Positions 16,947 to 25,101 of a stretch of DNA of 64,000 bases are shown piece after piece. A program made the translations under genes and the position numbers. Source of the stretch: Streptomyces pilosus (GTDB lineage Bacteria > Actinomycetota > Actinomycetes > Streptomycetales > Streptomycetaceae); contig NZ_BMTU01000020.1 in NCBI RefSeq assembly GCF_014649835.1, positions 45,812 to 109,811 on the forward strand. Direction: 5' to 3'. How positions within the stretch are numbered: position 1 is the first letter of the stretch; the number at the start of each line of letters is the position of its first letter. The notes beneath the pieces are model-generated. The model did not search any database. It had not been told where the DNA came from and worked only from the letters and a program-made list of their open reading frames with translations.

Positions 16947-17723
16947 TCAGTCGAGGCCGCCGAGCACGTTCTGGTCCCAGTCGATCACGGAGCCGGTGAC
17001 CACTCCGGAGCGGTCGGAGAGCAGCAGGACCACGAAGTCCGCGATCTCGTCCGGTTGGCCGAGCCTTCCCATCGGCAGCCGCGCGGCCGCCCGCTCGCGC
17101 CAGTCGTCCCCGGCGGCGTGGAAGGTGCGCTGGGTGGCGTCCTCGCCCTCCGTGGCGGTCCACCCGATGTTCAGGCCGTTGATCCGGATCCGGTCCCAGC
17201 GGTGGGCGTGCGCCGCGTTACGGGTCAGGCCGGCGAGTCCGGCCTTCGCCGCCACGTACGGCGCGAGGAACGGCTGCCCGCCGTGCGCCGACGAGGTGAT
17301 GACGTTGACGATCGTGCCGGGTTCCGCGCGCCGCACCATGTCCGCCACGGCGGCCTGCATGGCGAAGAACGGGCCCCTCAGATTGACCGCGATGTGCTGG
17401 TCGAACAGCTCGGGCGTGGTGTCGAGGAGCGTGCCGCGCGAGGTCAGACCGGCGGAGTTGACCAGGCAGTCGACCCGGCCGTACGCCTCCACCACCCGGA
17501 TGACCGAGGCCCTGGCCTGCTCCGCGTCCGCCAGGTCCGCCCGCACGAACAGCGCCGTGCCGCCCCGGTCGGTCAGCTCGGCGACCAGCGCCTCACCGGG
17601 CTCCGGGCGGCGCCCGCTCACGGCCACCACCGCCCCCTCACGGACGGCGGCCCGTGCGACGGCGGCACCGACGCCCTGGCTGCCGCCGTTGACGAGGACG
17701 ACCTTGTCGTCGAGAAGTCCCAT
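16947..17723 (-). CDS. Short-chain dehydrogenase/reductase
   Basis: 258 residues, classical SDR. The cofactor motif is VLVNGGSQGVGAAVARAAV (TGxxxGxG-like, with Asn-Gly-Gly instead of Thr-Gly). NSAG is seen in CLVNSAGLTSRG. The catalytic Ser-Tyr-Lys is in ITSSAHGGQPFLAPYVAAKAG, and Asn in NLRGPF. The C-terminal DWDQNVLGGLD is typical of sugar-alcohol SDRs. It lies between an inositol-type dehydrogenase and a phytanoyl-CoA dioxygenase-like gene on the same strand, so it probably acts on a cyclitol or sugar derivative. Confidence 0.88.
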   Translation of the reverse strand: MGLLDDKVVLVNGGSQGVGAAVARAAVREGAVVAVSGRRPEPGEALVAELTDRGGTALFVRADLADAEQARASVIRVVEAYGRVDCLVNSAGLTSRGTLLDTTPELFDQHIAVNLRGPFFAMQAAVADMVRRAEPGTIVNVITSSAHGGQPFLAPYVAAKAGLAGLTRNAAHAHRWDRIRINGLNIGWTATEGEDATQRTFHAAGDDWRERAAARLPMGRLGQPDEIADFVVLLLSDRSGVVTGSVIDWDQNVLGGLD

Positions 17724-17742
17724 GACGTGATCCGGGTTCCCT

Positions 17743-18921
17743 TCAGCTCGCGCGCCGCTTGACGCCGGCCCGCAGTTCCTCCCGCAGCGTCCGCGGGGTC
17801 CACCCCTCGCGCAGCGCCCGGCGTACGACATCGGCCTGCGAGGGCGGGGCAAGGCCCTCGGCCGGCGGGTCGTTGTCGAGGTTGGTCGGGAACGGGTAGC
17901 CCTCGGCGCTCGCGGCGATCACGTTCTCCAGCCACCGCTCCCCGGCGCCCTCCGCCTTGCGGCCCAGCAGCACCGGGTACACGGCGCCCGCGACCGCTTC
18001 GCGGTCCACGCTCTCCATGGCCCGCCCGAAGGCGGACGACACCTGGAGCAGGTTGGCCATGCGCCGGATGTCCGCCGAGTGGTTGGCGCCGGCCGCGTGG
18101 AAGAGCGCCGGGTTGAAGAACACCGTGTCGCCCTTGGCGAGCGGCAACTGGACGTGGTGCTCCTCGAAGTACGCGTGGAACTCCGGGAGCCGCCAGGCGA
18201 GATAGCCGGGCCCGTACTTCTGCGAGTGCGGGAGGTACAGGGTGGGGCCGGACTCGACGGGCATGTCGCAGTGCGCCACCGCGCCCTGGAGGGTGAGCAC
18301 GGGGGAGAGGCGGTGCACGTGCGCGGGGTAGCGGGCGGCGGTCTCGTTCGAGAGGAAGCCGAGGTGGTAGTCGCGGTGCACGGTCTGCGCGGCCCCGCCC
18401 GGGTTGACCACGTTGACCTGGGAGGTGATCTGGTAGCCGGGGCCCAGCCAGGCCGAGGAGACCAGGGCGACCACGTCGTTGGCGTAGTAGTCGGCGAACG
18501 CCTGCGGGTCGTACAGGGCCGCCTTCTCCAGGGCGTTCCACACCCGGTCGTTCGCGCCCGGCTCGGCGAAGTGGTCACCGGCCGCGGCCCCCGTGGCGCG
18601 CTGCTCGGCGATCAGGGCGTCGAACACGGCGGTGGTGCGGTCGACCACCGACGGGTCGGGGAAGGCACCGCGGACCACCACGATGCCGGGGCCGTCGGCG
18701 AGGGCCCGCACCAGCTCGGCCTGCACGGTACGGCGGTCGGCGAGGGCGAGCCGCTCGGCGTCGTAGAGCAGCACGTTCCGCTCGACGGCGGAGGCGTGCG
18801 GATGGGCGGCGAGATCGGTCTGCTGCTCGACCAGGGCGCGCAGCGTGTCCAGGTCGCAGTCCCGCTCGGACAGCCAGGCGGCGGCCGGTGCGGGGGTCTG
18901 CACGGAGGAGGAGGCGGACAT
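17743..18921 (-). CDS. Phytanoyl-CoA dioxygenase family protein (Fe(II)/2-oxoglutarate oxygenase)
   Basis: 392 residues from the ATG at 18921 (a GTG at 18942 is an alternative). The double-stranded beta-helix iron site can be traced: HRDYHLGF (His-x-Asp), and the distal His in GDTVFFNPALFHAAGANHS followed by Arg in DIRRMANLLQ. It should hydroxylate a small molecule using Fe(II), 2-oxoglutarate and oxygen. Its place at the head of a leftward operon with SDR and dehydrogenase genes, under a GTTTGT-type operator, ties it to the sugar/cyclitol region. The substrate is unknown and this is not a standard inositol-pathway enzyme. Confidence 0.85.
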   Translation of the reverse strand: MSASSSVQTPAPAAAWLSERDCDLDTLRALVEQQTDLAAHPHASAVERNVLLYDAERLALADRRTVQAELVRALADGPGIVVVRGAFPDPSVVDRTTAVFDALIAEQRATGAAAGDHFAEPGANDRVWNALEKAALYDPQAFADYYANDVVALVSSAWLGPGYQITSQVNVVNPGGAAQTVHRDYHLGFLSNETAARYPAHVHRLSPVLTLQGAVAHCDMPVESGPTLYLPHSQKYGPGYLAWRLPEFHAYFEEHHVQLPLAKGDTVFFNPALFHAAGANHSADIRRMANLLQVSSAFGRAMESVDREAVAGAVYPVLLGRKAEGAGERWLENVIAASAEGYPFPTNLDNDPPAEGLAPPSQADVVRRALREGWTPRTLREELRAGVKRRAS

Positions 18922-18965
18922 GGGGTCGTCCCTTCGGGTCACGGAGCGACGCGGCTGGTGCCATT

Positions 18966-18980
18966 CTTGTCAGTACAAAC
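18966..18980 (-). promoter_or_regulatory. Shared operator motif, site 2 (dioxygenase / LacI regulator)
   Basis: On the minus strand GTTTGTACTGACAAG, with core TTGT-ACTG-ACAA as a perfect half-site palindrome. It overlaps a possible -10 (AAGAAT) of the leftward operon, whose -35 would be TTGTTC 17 bases away. That geometry fits repression. Confidence 0.68.
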
Positions 18981-19030
18981 CCTTCGAACAACCAGCAGGA
19001 AGCCATCAAAAACCCCTCAGGAGCAGCCGC

Positions 19031-20065
19031 ATGGGCCATCCCTTCCCGATCAGGGAAATCGCACGTCAGGCAGGGTTGAGCGAGGCCACCGTGGACCGCG
19101 TCCTCAACGGCCGGGGAGGAGTGCGGGAGAGCACCGCGCAGGAGGTGCGCCGGGCGATCGCCGACCTCGACCGGCAGCGCACCCAGGTCCGGCTCGTCGG
19201 CGCCACGTTCATGGTGGACATCGTGATGCAGTCGCCGGACCGGTTCTCCACCGCGGTCCGCACCGCGCTGGAGGCCGAACTCCCCTCCCTGCACCCGGCG
19301 GTGATCCGCTCCCGCTTCCACTTCCGCGAGACCGGCCCGGCGGAGGAACTGGTCGCCGTCCTGGACCGGATCGGCCGGCGCGGCTCGCAGGGCGTGCTCC
19401 TCAAGGCGCCCGACGTTCCCGGGATCACCGCCGCCGTCGGCCGGCTCGCGGCGGCCGGGATCCCGGTGGTCACCCTGGTGACGGACCTGCCCGCGAGCGC
19501 CCGGATCGGCCATGTGGGCAGCGACAACCGGGCGGCCGGCGCCACCGCCGCCTACCTCGTCCAGCAGTGGCTGGGAGACCGGCCGGGCAACGTGCTCACC
19601 AGCCTCTCCAGCGGCTTCTTCCGCAACGAGGAGGAGCGCGAGATGGGCTTCCGCAGCGCCATGCGCGTCCGCGGGCCCGGCCGGGCGCTCGTCGAGATCG
19701 CCGAGGGGCAGGGCCTGGACGCCACCCAGTACGACCTGGTCCGCGCCGCCCTGGAGCGCGACCCGGCGATCCGCGCGGTCTACTCGATCGGCGGGGGCAA
19801 CATCGCGACCCTGCGCGCCTTCGAGGACGCCGGACGCGAGTGCGCCGTGTTCGTCGCCCACGACCTCGACCAGGACAACACCCGGCTGCTGCGGGAGCAC
19901 CGGCTGTCCGCCGTGCTCCACCACGACCTGCGGCACGACCTGCGGGAGGCCTGCCACCTCGTGATGCGCGCCCACGGCGCCCTGCCGCCCGCCGGGCCCA
20001 CCCTGCCCTCCGCCGTCCAGGTGGTCACCCCCTACAACATGCCCTCCCCGGCGTTGGCCGGGTGA
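19031..20065 (+). CDS. LacI-family-type transcriptional regulator
   Basis: 344 residues. A LacI-type helix-turn-helix is seen at the N-terminus (IREIARQAGLSEATVDRVLNGRGGVRESTAQEVRRAI). It is followed by a periplasmic-binding-like domain (GVLLKAPDVPGI, IPVVTLVTDLP, RIGHVGSDNRAAGATAAYL, YSIGGGNIATLRAFED, FVAHDLDQDN). It is divergent from the phytanoyl-CoA dioxygenase operon with only 109 bases between starts, and a TTGT-N4-ACAA operator lies there. It is the natural candidate for the reader of the three shared sites, in competition with the GntR protein at 4993-5778. Confidence 0.9.
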   Translation: MGHPFPIREIARQAGLSEATVDRVLNGRGGVRESTAQEVRRAIADLDRQRTQVRLVGATFMVDIVMQSPDRFSTAVRTALEAELPSLHPAVIRSRFHFRETGPAEELVAVLDRIGRRGSQGVLLKAPDVPGITAAVGRLAAAGIPVVTLVTDLPASARIGHVGSDNRAAGATAAYLVQQWLGDRPGNVLTSLSSGFFRNEEEREMGFRSAMRVRGPGRALVEIAEGQGLDATQYDLVRAALERDPAIRAVYSIGGGNIATLRAFEDAGRECAVFVAHDLDQDNTRLLREHRLSAVLHHDLRHDLREACHLVMRAHGALPPAGPTLPSAVQVVTPYNMPSPALAG

Positions 20066-20119
20066 CGGCCCAGGCGTGTAAGCCGCGGCTGCGGGACGGC
20101 CCTGCCTACCGTCGTGCGC

Positions 20120-20725
20120 ATGAGGAAACCGACCCCCGACGGCGGGCCCGAACGGCTCGTCGCGCTCGCCGACGGTGTGTTCGCCATCGCCATCACCCTG
20201 CTGGTCCTGGACATCGGCGTGCCGCAGGGGCTGGACCCGGAGGAGTACCGGCGGGCCCTGAGCGACACGCTGCCCAACCTGGGTGCCTACGCGATCAGCC
20301 TGGCGGTGCTGGCCGGCTTCTGGCGCGACCACCGGGCGATCTTCCGCAGTGTCGAGCAGGTGGACGGGGGCGTGATCGCGCTGACCATGCTCGGCCTGGG
20401 GCTCGCGGCGCTGCTGCCGTTCCCGACCACGCTGGTCTCCGAGTACGGCGACGAACCCGTCTCGGTGATCGTCTACTCGGTGGCGGTCGCCTCGCTCGGC
20501 GCGGTCCACCTCGCGCTGGCCGCCCTCGTCGTCCGCCGTCCCTGGCTGCGCGGAGCGGCGGCGCCCGTGCGCGACGAGGCGCTCTACGCCGTCGACCTGG
20601 GCGCGACGGTGGTGGTGTTCCTGGTGACCGTCCCGCTGGCCCTGCTCATCGGGCCCGCCGCCATGTGGTGGTGGCTGGTGCTGCTGCCGGTCAAGGTCTG
20701 GCTGGGCCGGAGGGAGAACGCCTGA
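20120..20725 (+). CDS. TMEM175-family (DUF1211) membrane protein, putative potassium channel
   Basis: 201 residues with six hydrophobic segments. The N-terminal PERLVALADGVFAIAITLLVLD is the family's first transmembrane segment. The usual pattern there is (R)xxAFSDGVFAI; here it reads ALADGV, so Phe and Ser of the FSD signature are replaced by Leu and Ala. A 200-residue six-helix unit is the usual bacterial size. Bacterial TMEM175 forms tetrameric K+ channels; conduction by this variant is not certain. An in-frame GTG lies two codons upstream of the chosen ATG. It stands alone between the LacI gene and the convergent dehydrogenase. Confidence 0.85.
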   Translation: MRKPTPDGGPERLVALADGVFAIAITLLVLDIGVPQGLDPEEYRRALSDTLPNLGAYAISLAVLAGFWRDHRAIFRSVEQVDGGVIALTMLGLGLAALLPFPTTLVSEYGDEPVSVIVYSVAVASLGAVHLALAALVVRRPWLRGAAAPVRDEALYAVDLGATVVVFLVTVPLALLIGPAAMWWWLVLLPVKVWLGRRENA

Positions 20726-20819
20726 GAGTCGGGGGCGCTGCCCCTGCCACCCCGTGCGCGAGGGGGGCTGGGGCGCAGCCCCGCAGCCGGTAAGGGGCGG
20801 CGGGGGGCGTGGCACACCG

Positions 20820-21989
20820 TCAGAGCGCCGCCGGCCCGCCCACCGTCACCCACGCCCCGCTCTCCGCGGACCGCGCCATCGCGTCCAGCACCACCGCGCT
20901 GTGCACCGCGTCCTCCAGGGTCGCCCCGTACGGGACCCCCTCGGCGACGGACCGCAGGAACCGGTAGGCCTCGATCACCTTCAGGTCGTCGTACCCCATG
21001 GCGTTCGCCGCCCCCGGCTGGAAGGCGCCGAACTCCCCGTCGCCCGGCCCGACGTACACCGTGCTGACGGGCTGGTCCTGGTAGGACGTGCCCCGGCCGA
21101 CCCCGAGTTCGTTCATCCGGCGGAAGTCCCAGAACACCGCCCCCTCGGTGCCGTGCACCTCGAAGCCGTAGTTGTTCTGCTCGCCCACCGACACCCGGCA
21201 GGCCTCCAGCACCCCGCGTGCCCCGGAGGCGAACCGCAGCAGGCAGCTGACGTAGTCCTCGTTCTCCACCGGGCCGAGCTCGCCGCCGGTGGCGCGGGAG
21301 TGGCCGGCCGTGGCACCCGCCGGACGGGCCCGCTCGGGCAGGAAGACCGCCGTGTCGGCGGTCAGCGAGGCGATGTCGCCGAGCAGGAAACGGGCCAGGT
21401 CGGCGCCGTGCGACGCCAGGTCGCCCAGCACCCCGCTGCCCCCGCGCTCCCGCTCGTACCGCCAGGTCAGTGCGCCTTCCGGGTGGGCGGCGTAGTCGCT
21501 GAACAGCCGGATGCGCACATGGGTGACGGTGCCGATCCCGCCGGAGGCGATCAGCTCCCGTGCCGCCTCCACGGCGGGCGCGTTGCGGTAGTTGAAGCCG
21601 ACCGCGCCCTGCACCCCCGCCCCGGCGACCGCGTCGGCCACCGCGCGGGCGTCCCCCGGGCCGAGGCCCACCGGCTTCTCGATCCAGATGTGCTTGCCGG
21701 CCTCCGCCATCGCCACACCGATCTCACGGTGCAGGAAGTTCGGGGCGGTGATGCTGACCGCCCGGACACGGGGATCGGCGGCCACCTCGCGCCAGTCGCG
21801 GGCGGCCGAGGCGAACCCGAACCGGGCGGCGGCCTCCTCGGCCCGGCCCGGGACCTCCTCGGCGACGGTGACCAGCTCCGGACGGAGCGCGAGCTGCGGG
21901 TAGTGGTGCCGCACCCGCGCGTACGCCTGGGTGTGCACCCGCCCCATCCAGCCGAATCCCACGACGGCGACACCCAGCGCATCCACCAT
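20820..21989 (-). CDS. Gfo/Idh/MocA-family oxidoreductase (third in the region)
   Basis: 389 residues, longer than the other two. LGVAVVGFGWMGRVHTQAYARV is the cofactor fold; HIWIEKPVGLGPGDARAVA has the Glu-Lys-Pro; VGFNYRNAPAVEAARELI and LGDLASHGADLARFLLGD form the substrate pocket with a His/Asp pair. The C-terminal half has the extended sheet typical of dehydrogenases acting on sugar acids or amino-sugars. ATG at 21989 has GGAGAGAGG upstream. The promoter region holds a GTTTGT-type operator, so it is probably in the same regulon although it is transcribed alone. Confidence 0.88.
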   Translation of the reverse strand: MVDALGVAVVGFGWMGRVHTQAYARVRHHYPQLALRPELVTVAEEVPGRAEEAAARFGFASAARDWREVAADPRVRAVSITAPNFLHREIGVAMAEAGKHIWIEKPVGLGPGDARAVADAVAGAGVQGAVGFNYRNAPAVEAARELIASGGIGTVTHVRIRLFSDYAAHPEGALTWRYERERGGSGVLGDLASHGADLARFLLGDIASLTADTAVFLPERARPAGATAGHSRATGGELGPVENEDYVSCLLRFASGARGVLEACRVSVGEQNNYGFEVHGTEGAVFWDFRRMNELGVGRGTSYQDQPVSTVYVGPGDGEFGAFQPGAANAMGYDDLKVIEAYRFLRSVAEGVPYGATLEDAVHSAVVLDAMARSAESGAWVTVGGPAAL

Positions 21990-22061
21990 GAAAGCCTCTC
22001 TCCGGCCCGGTCCGTGTCCTGCCCGCTCACCCTCTGCGCGCACCCGGGATCATGTCAACCT

Positions 22062-22075
22062 TTTGACAGGACAAA
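22062..22075 (-). promoter_or_regulatory. Shared operator motif, site 3 (upstream of the 20820-21989 dehydrogenase)
   Basis: Minus strand GTTTGTCCTGTCAAA, core TTGT-CCTG-TCAA. It is followed on that strand by AGGTTGACATG, which contains a TTGACA that could be the -35. Confidence 0.6.
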
Positions 22076-22206
22076 CATGCGGCTTTCCGGTCGCCTCGCC
22101 GGGGCCCGGCGGCGGCCGGGGCGGCCGATCGGGACGGATCGGCGCCACCGCTCACATGCGGTAGGGTTGACCTGCGTGATCACGCGGTCCACCGCGTACG
22201 GCGCAT

Positions 22207-22280
<74 letters not shown>

Positions 22281-22290
22281 CGGAAGTCGA

Positions 22291-22328
22291 CGGGGAGCCG
22301 CACCGGAATGATCCGGTGCGGCTCCCCG
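22291..22328. terminator. Terminator after tRNA-Pro copy 2, shared with the convergent CHAT gene
   Basis: CGGGGAGCCGCACCGGA (22291-22307) pairs perfectly with 22312-22328 around loop ATGA. It is unrelated in sequence to the terminator of copy 1. Confidence 0.8.
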
Positions 22329-22368
22329 CGTCGTACCGTCACGCGCGGGCCACCGGCGTCCGCCGGGC

Positions 22369-25002
22369 TCACGCCGCCCCGAACGCGGTGAACGCCCACC
22401 CCGTCGCCCGGTGCAACGCGTCCGGGGGCAGTGCGCCGCGGGCGTCGCGCAACGCCTCCGCCAGCGAGAGCCCCCGGTCCAGGCCCTCGTGCAGGGCGAG
22501 CATCAGCGGCACGACCGCCGCGTCGTTGACCGGCGCGCTGCACGCGACCACCCCCGCCGTGCCCAGCGGCAGCAACGCCGTGACCAGACCGAGGAGTTCG
22601 TCCGCGCCGACCGAGGCGAAGCGGGCCGTGTCGCAGCACGACAGGATGATCCGGTACGGACTGCGGTCCAGCCGCTCGAAGTCGTGCACGATCAGCGGAC
22701 CGTCGGCCATCCGCAGCGACGAGAACAGCGGCCCGTCCGCGCGGAACGCGCCGTGCGCGGCCATGTGGGCCAGCGCCGCCCCGTCCAGCTCGGCCAGCAC
22801 CCGCGGAACCGTCGCGTCCTCGTGCTCCAGGACCGTCGCACCGCCGTAGCGGCCCGCCAGTTCCGGCACCTCCGCGCCACCCGTCGCCAGGCCCGGGCCG
22901 CGCACCAGCACCGGGCGGCCCCCGTCCGGCGGCGCCGTCTCCTTCGCCCGCAGCCAGCTGCTCGCCGACGGCGACACGCTCAGCACCCGCTCCCGCAGCG
23001 AGGGCAGCAGCGCCCACGGCACCCGGTGCAGCCGCCCGGGCGGCACGATCACCACCGGCCCGTCCCCGAGGTGCGCCGCGGCCGGGCCCAGCAGCAGCTC
23101 CTCCAGCCGCCGGCCGGCCGCCTCCACCAACGGCAGCCGCGCCTGCGCCCCCGGGTGGGCCAGCCGCCGCAGCCCCGCCTGCACGTGCTCGGCCTCCGTC
23201 TCGGCCGCCGCGAGCAGCCCCGCCTCGAACCTGCGCACCCTGCCCCGCCCGCACAGCAGGACCTGCACCCGCCCGTCGAGCACGGCCAGCTCCACCAGCC
23301 GTACGTCCTCGCCCAGCCGCGCCAGCAGCCGGCCGGCGTCGAAGCGGTCCCCGCCGTCCGGCGCCGCACCCCGCATGTGCAGGGTCCGGGACCGGATCTC
23401 CCGCTCCAGGCGCCGCTGTTCGCGTTCCAGGGCCGGCACGGGCCTGCCCTCCCTCCGCGCCTCCTCCGCGCGGGCGGCGATCTCCCGGTAGGCCGTCAGG
23501 TCGCTGAGCAGCGCCGGGTCGGCCGGGGGACGGTTGGGCGGCGCGGACAGGGCGGTGGCCCGCCAGCGTTCGCTCCACACCAGCAGCCGCCGGGGCCCGC
23601 CGGAGACCATGCCGGCCTTCTGCGCGAGGGCGGCCAGCTCGGCGCCCTGCGCGGTGGCCCGGGCCCGCAGCTCGGAGGCGCCCAGGGTCATCCGGTGGTC
23701 GTCGAGCACGTCCAGGCCGCGCCGGCAGGCCTCCAGCACCCCGCGCGGGGAACCGGCGGCCTGCGCGCGCAGCGCCTGGGCCGCCCAGCCCGTCATCCGC
23801 GCGAGCGGTGGCCCGCCGCGCCGGCTGCGCGCGGCGGCCGCCAGATGCCGCTCCGCGTCCGCCGTCCAGCCGAGGTCCAGCGCGATCCGGCCCGCCAGCA
23901 GCGACGCCTCGGGCGCCGCCGGAGCACCCAGCGCGACCAGCTGCTCCGCCACCTTGGCCGCGTCCGCGACCAGCCGCCCCGAACGCCGTCCCGCCGCGTG
24001 CCGGGCCCCGGTCAGCACCAGCCGGGCGTGCGCCTCCCACCAGGTGCGCCGCTGCCCCGCGAACAGCCGCACGGCCAGCGCCGCCCGCGCGATCGCCGTC
24101 TGCGGCTCGTCCGCCAGCCGGGCCGCCCGCGCGGCGGCCAGCAGCAGCTCCGCCCTGCGCGTCGACTGCCCGCCGATCCCGTCCAGCGCACCCAGCGCGG
24201 TGTCCGCCTCGGCCAGCGCCTCCGCCGCCAGCCCCGCGGCCATCAGCACCTCGCAGCGCCGGATGCTCAGCATGAACGTGGGCGTGCCCAGCTTGGCGTA
24301 CCGCTCCTCCGCCTCGTCGAGCAGCCGCAGGGCGACCGGGACGTCGCCCGCGCGGAAGGCGGCCAGGCCCCTGCTCTCCACGGCGTCCGCCTTGTCGTGC
24401 TCCTGGCCGGTGGTCTCCCACAGGGCCTCCGCGGCGCCGAAGTCGGAGTCCGCCCGGTCCACCGAGCCGAGCGCCAGGTGCACCGTCGCGCGCAGCGTCA
24501 GCGCACGCGCCGTCCAGATCACGTCATCGGCCTGCCGCAGCACGGGAATCGCCCGCCGCACGTCCTCCAGCGCCTCCCTGTGGTGGCCCAGCACCCACCA
24601 CGAGTACGCCAGCCGGAACAGCACCCGGGCGCGCGTGTGCCCGCTGCCGCGCTCGACGCCCCGGCGCAGGGCGTCCATGCCCTGCCGGGTGCGCCCCGCG
24701 TGCACCAGCGCCACCCCCAGGGTGCCGAGGACGTCCGCCTCCCGGTCGGCCGACTCCGCGCGAGCCGCCCAGGCCCGCGCCCGCCGCAGATGGTGCAGGG
24801 CGAGCCGCATGTCGCCGAAGTCCCGCTGCCAGATGCCGATCACCTGATGGGCGACGGAGGCGTGCAGCGGCACGGGACGGCCGCTCAGGACCTCCTCCGC
24901 CCTCGCCAGCGCCTCACCCGGGGCGGCGAACACCATCGGCAGCAGTTCCAGCACCGAGTCGCTTCCGGCTGTCACCCCACGATGGTAGTGCTCCGCAACC
25001 AC
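22369..25002 (-). CDS. TPR-CHAT protein (caspase-like protease of the CHAT family)
   Basis: 877 residues, no signal peptide or membrane segment, so cytosolic. Residues ~1-480 are alpha-helical repeats of TPR type (for example HKADAVESRGLAAFRAGDVP, LRRGVERGSGHTRARVLFRL). Residues ~580-877 form a CHAT domain. The catalytic pair is His750 in AHMAAHGAF and Cys790 in ILSCCDTARFASVGADELLG. Preceding strands read VVIVPPGRLHRVPWALLPSL, the usual CHAT entry segment. CHAT proteases cleave a partner when the repeat part senses a signal. It is divergent from a subtilase, a sigma factor and a small protein. The start is GTG at 25002 or GTG at 24975 (VTAGSDSVLELL), neither with a strong ribosome site. Confidence 0.92.
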   Translation of the reverse strand: MVAEHYHRGVTAGSDSVLELLPMVFAAPGEALARAEEVLSGRPVPLHASVAHQVIGIWQRDFGDMRLALHHLRRARAWAARAESADREADVLGTLGVALVHAGRTRQGMDALRRGVERGSGHTRARVLFRLAYSWWVLGHHREALEDVRRAIPVLRQADDVIWTARALTLRATVHLALGSVDRADSDFGAAEALWETTGQEHDKADAVESRGLAAFRAGDVPVALRLLDEAEERYAKLGTPTFMLSIRRCEVLMAAGLAAEALAEADTALGALDGIGGQSTRRAELLLAAARAARLADEPQTAIARAALAVRLFAGQRRTWWEAHARLVLTGARHAAGRRSGRLVADAAKVAEQLVALGAPAAPEASLLAGRIALDLGWTADAERHLAAAARSRRGGPPLARMTGWAAQALRAQAAGSPRGVLEACRRGLDVLDDHRMTLGASELRARATAQGAELAALAQKAGMVSGGPRRLLVWSERWRATALSAPPNRPPADPALLSDLTAYREIAARAEEARREGRPVPALEREQRRLEREIRSRTLHMRGAAPDGGDRFDAGRLLARLGEDVRLVELAVLDGRVQVLLCGRGRVRRFEAGLLAAAETEAEHVQAGLRRLAHPGAQARLPLVEAAGRRLEELLLGPAAAHLGDGPVVIVPPGRLHRVPWALLPSLRERVLSVSPSASSWLRAKETAPPDGGRPVLVRGPGLATGGAEVPELAGRYGGATVLEHEDATVPRVLAELDGAALAHMAAHGAFRADGPLFSSLRMADGPLIVHDFERLDRSPYRIILSCCDTARFASVGADELLGLVTALLPLGTAGVVACSAPVNDAAVVPLMLALHEGLDRGLSLAEALRDARGALPPDALHRATGWAFTAFGAA

Positions 25003-25101
25003 GCCCCACAGATGTGATGTTGTATCAAAAGAGCGCTCACCGACTCCCCATCACGAGAGCTCCGCGGCCCCGGCCGCCGCCACCCGAGTGGAGGACCCGC
25101 C
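25003..25101. promoter_or_regulatory. Divergent promoter region between the CHAT and S8 peptidase genes
   Basis: 99 bases that must start both transcripts. It holds an A/T-richer core (GTGATGTTGTATCAAAAGAG) that stands out from the surrounding GC, then GGAGGA ahead of the peptidase ATG. No convincing -35/-10 pair or known operator was found. Confidence 0.45.

Noticed and set aside
20726..20819. Possible terminator in GC-rich spacer after the TMEM175-like gene
   Set aside because: Short GGGGC/GCCCC pairings exist but no single stem is clearly better than chance at this composition.
22411..25017. An 868-codon open frame opposite the CHAT gene
   Set aside because: Shadow frame rich in Arg, Gln and Pro; the minus-strand frame has clear TPR and CHAT motifs.
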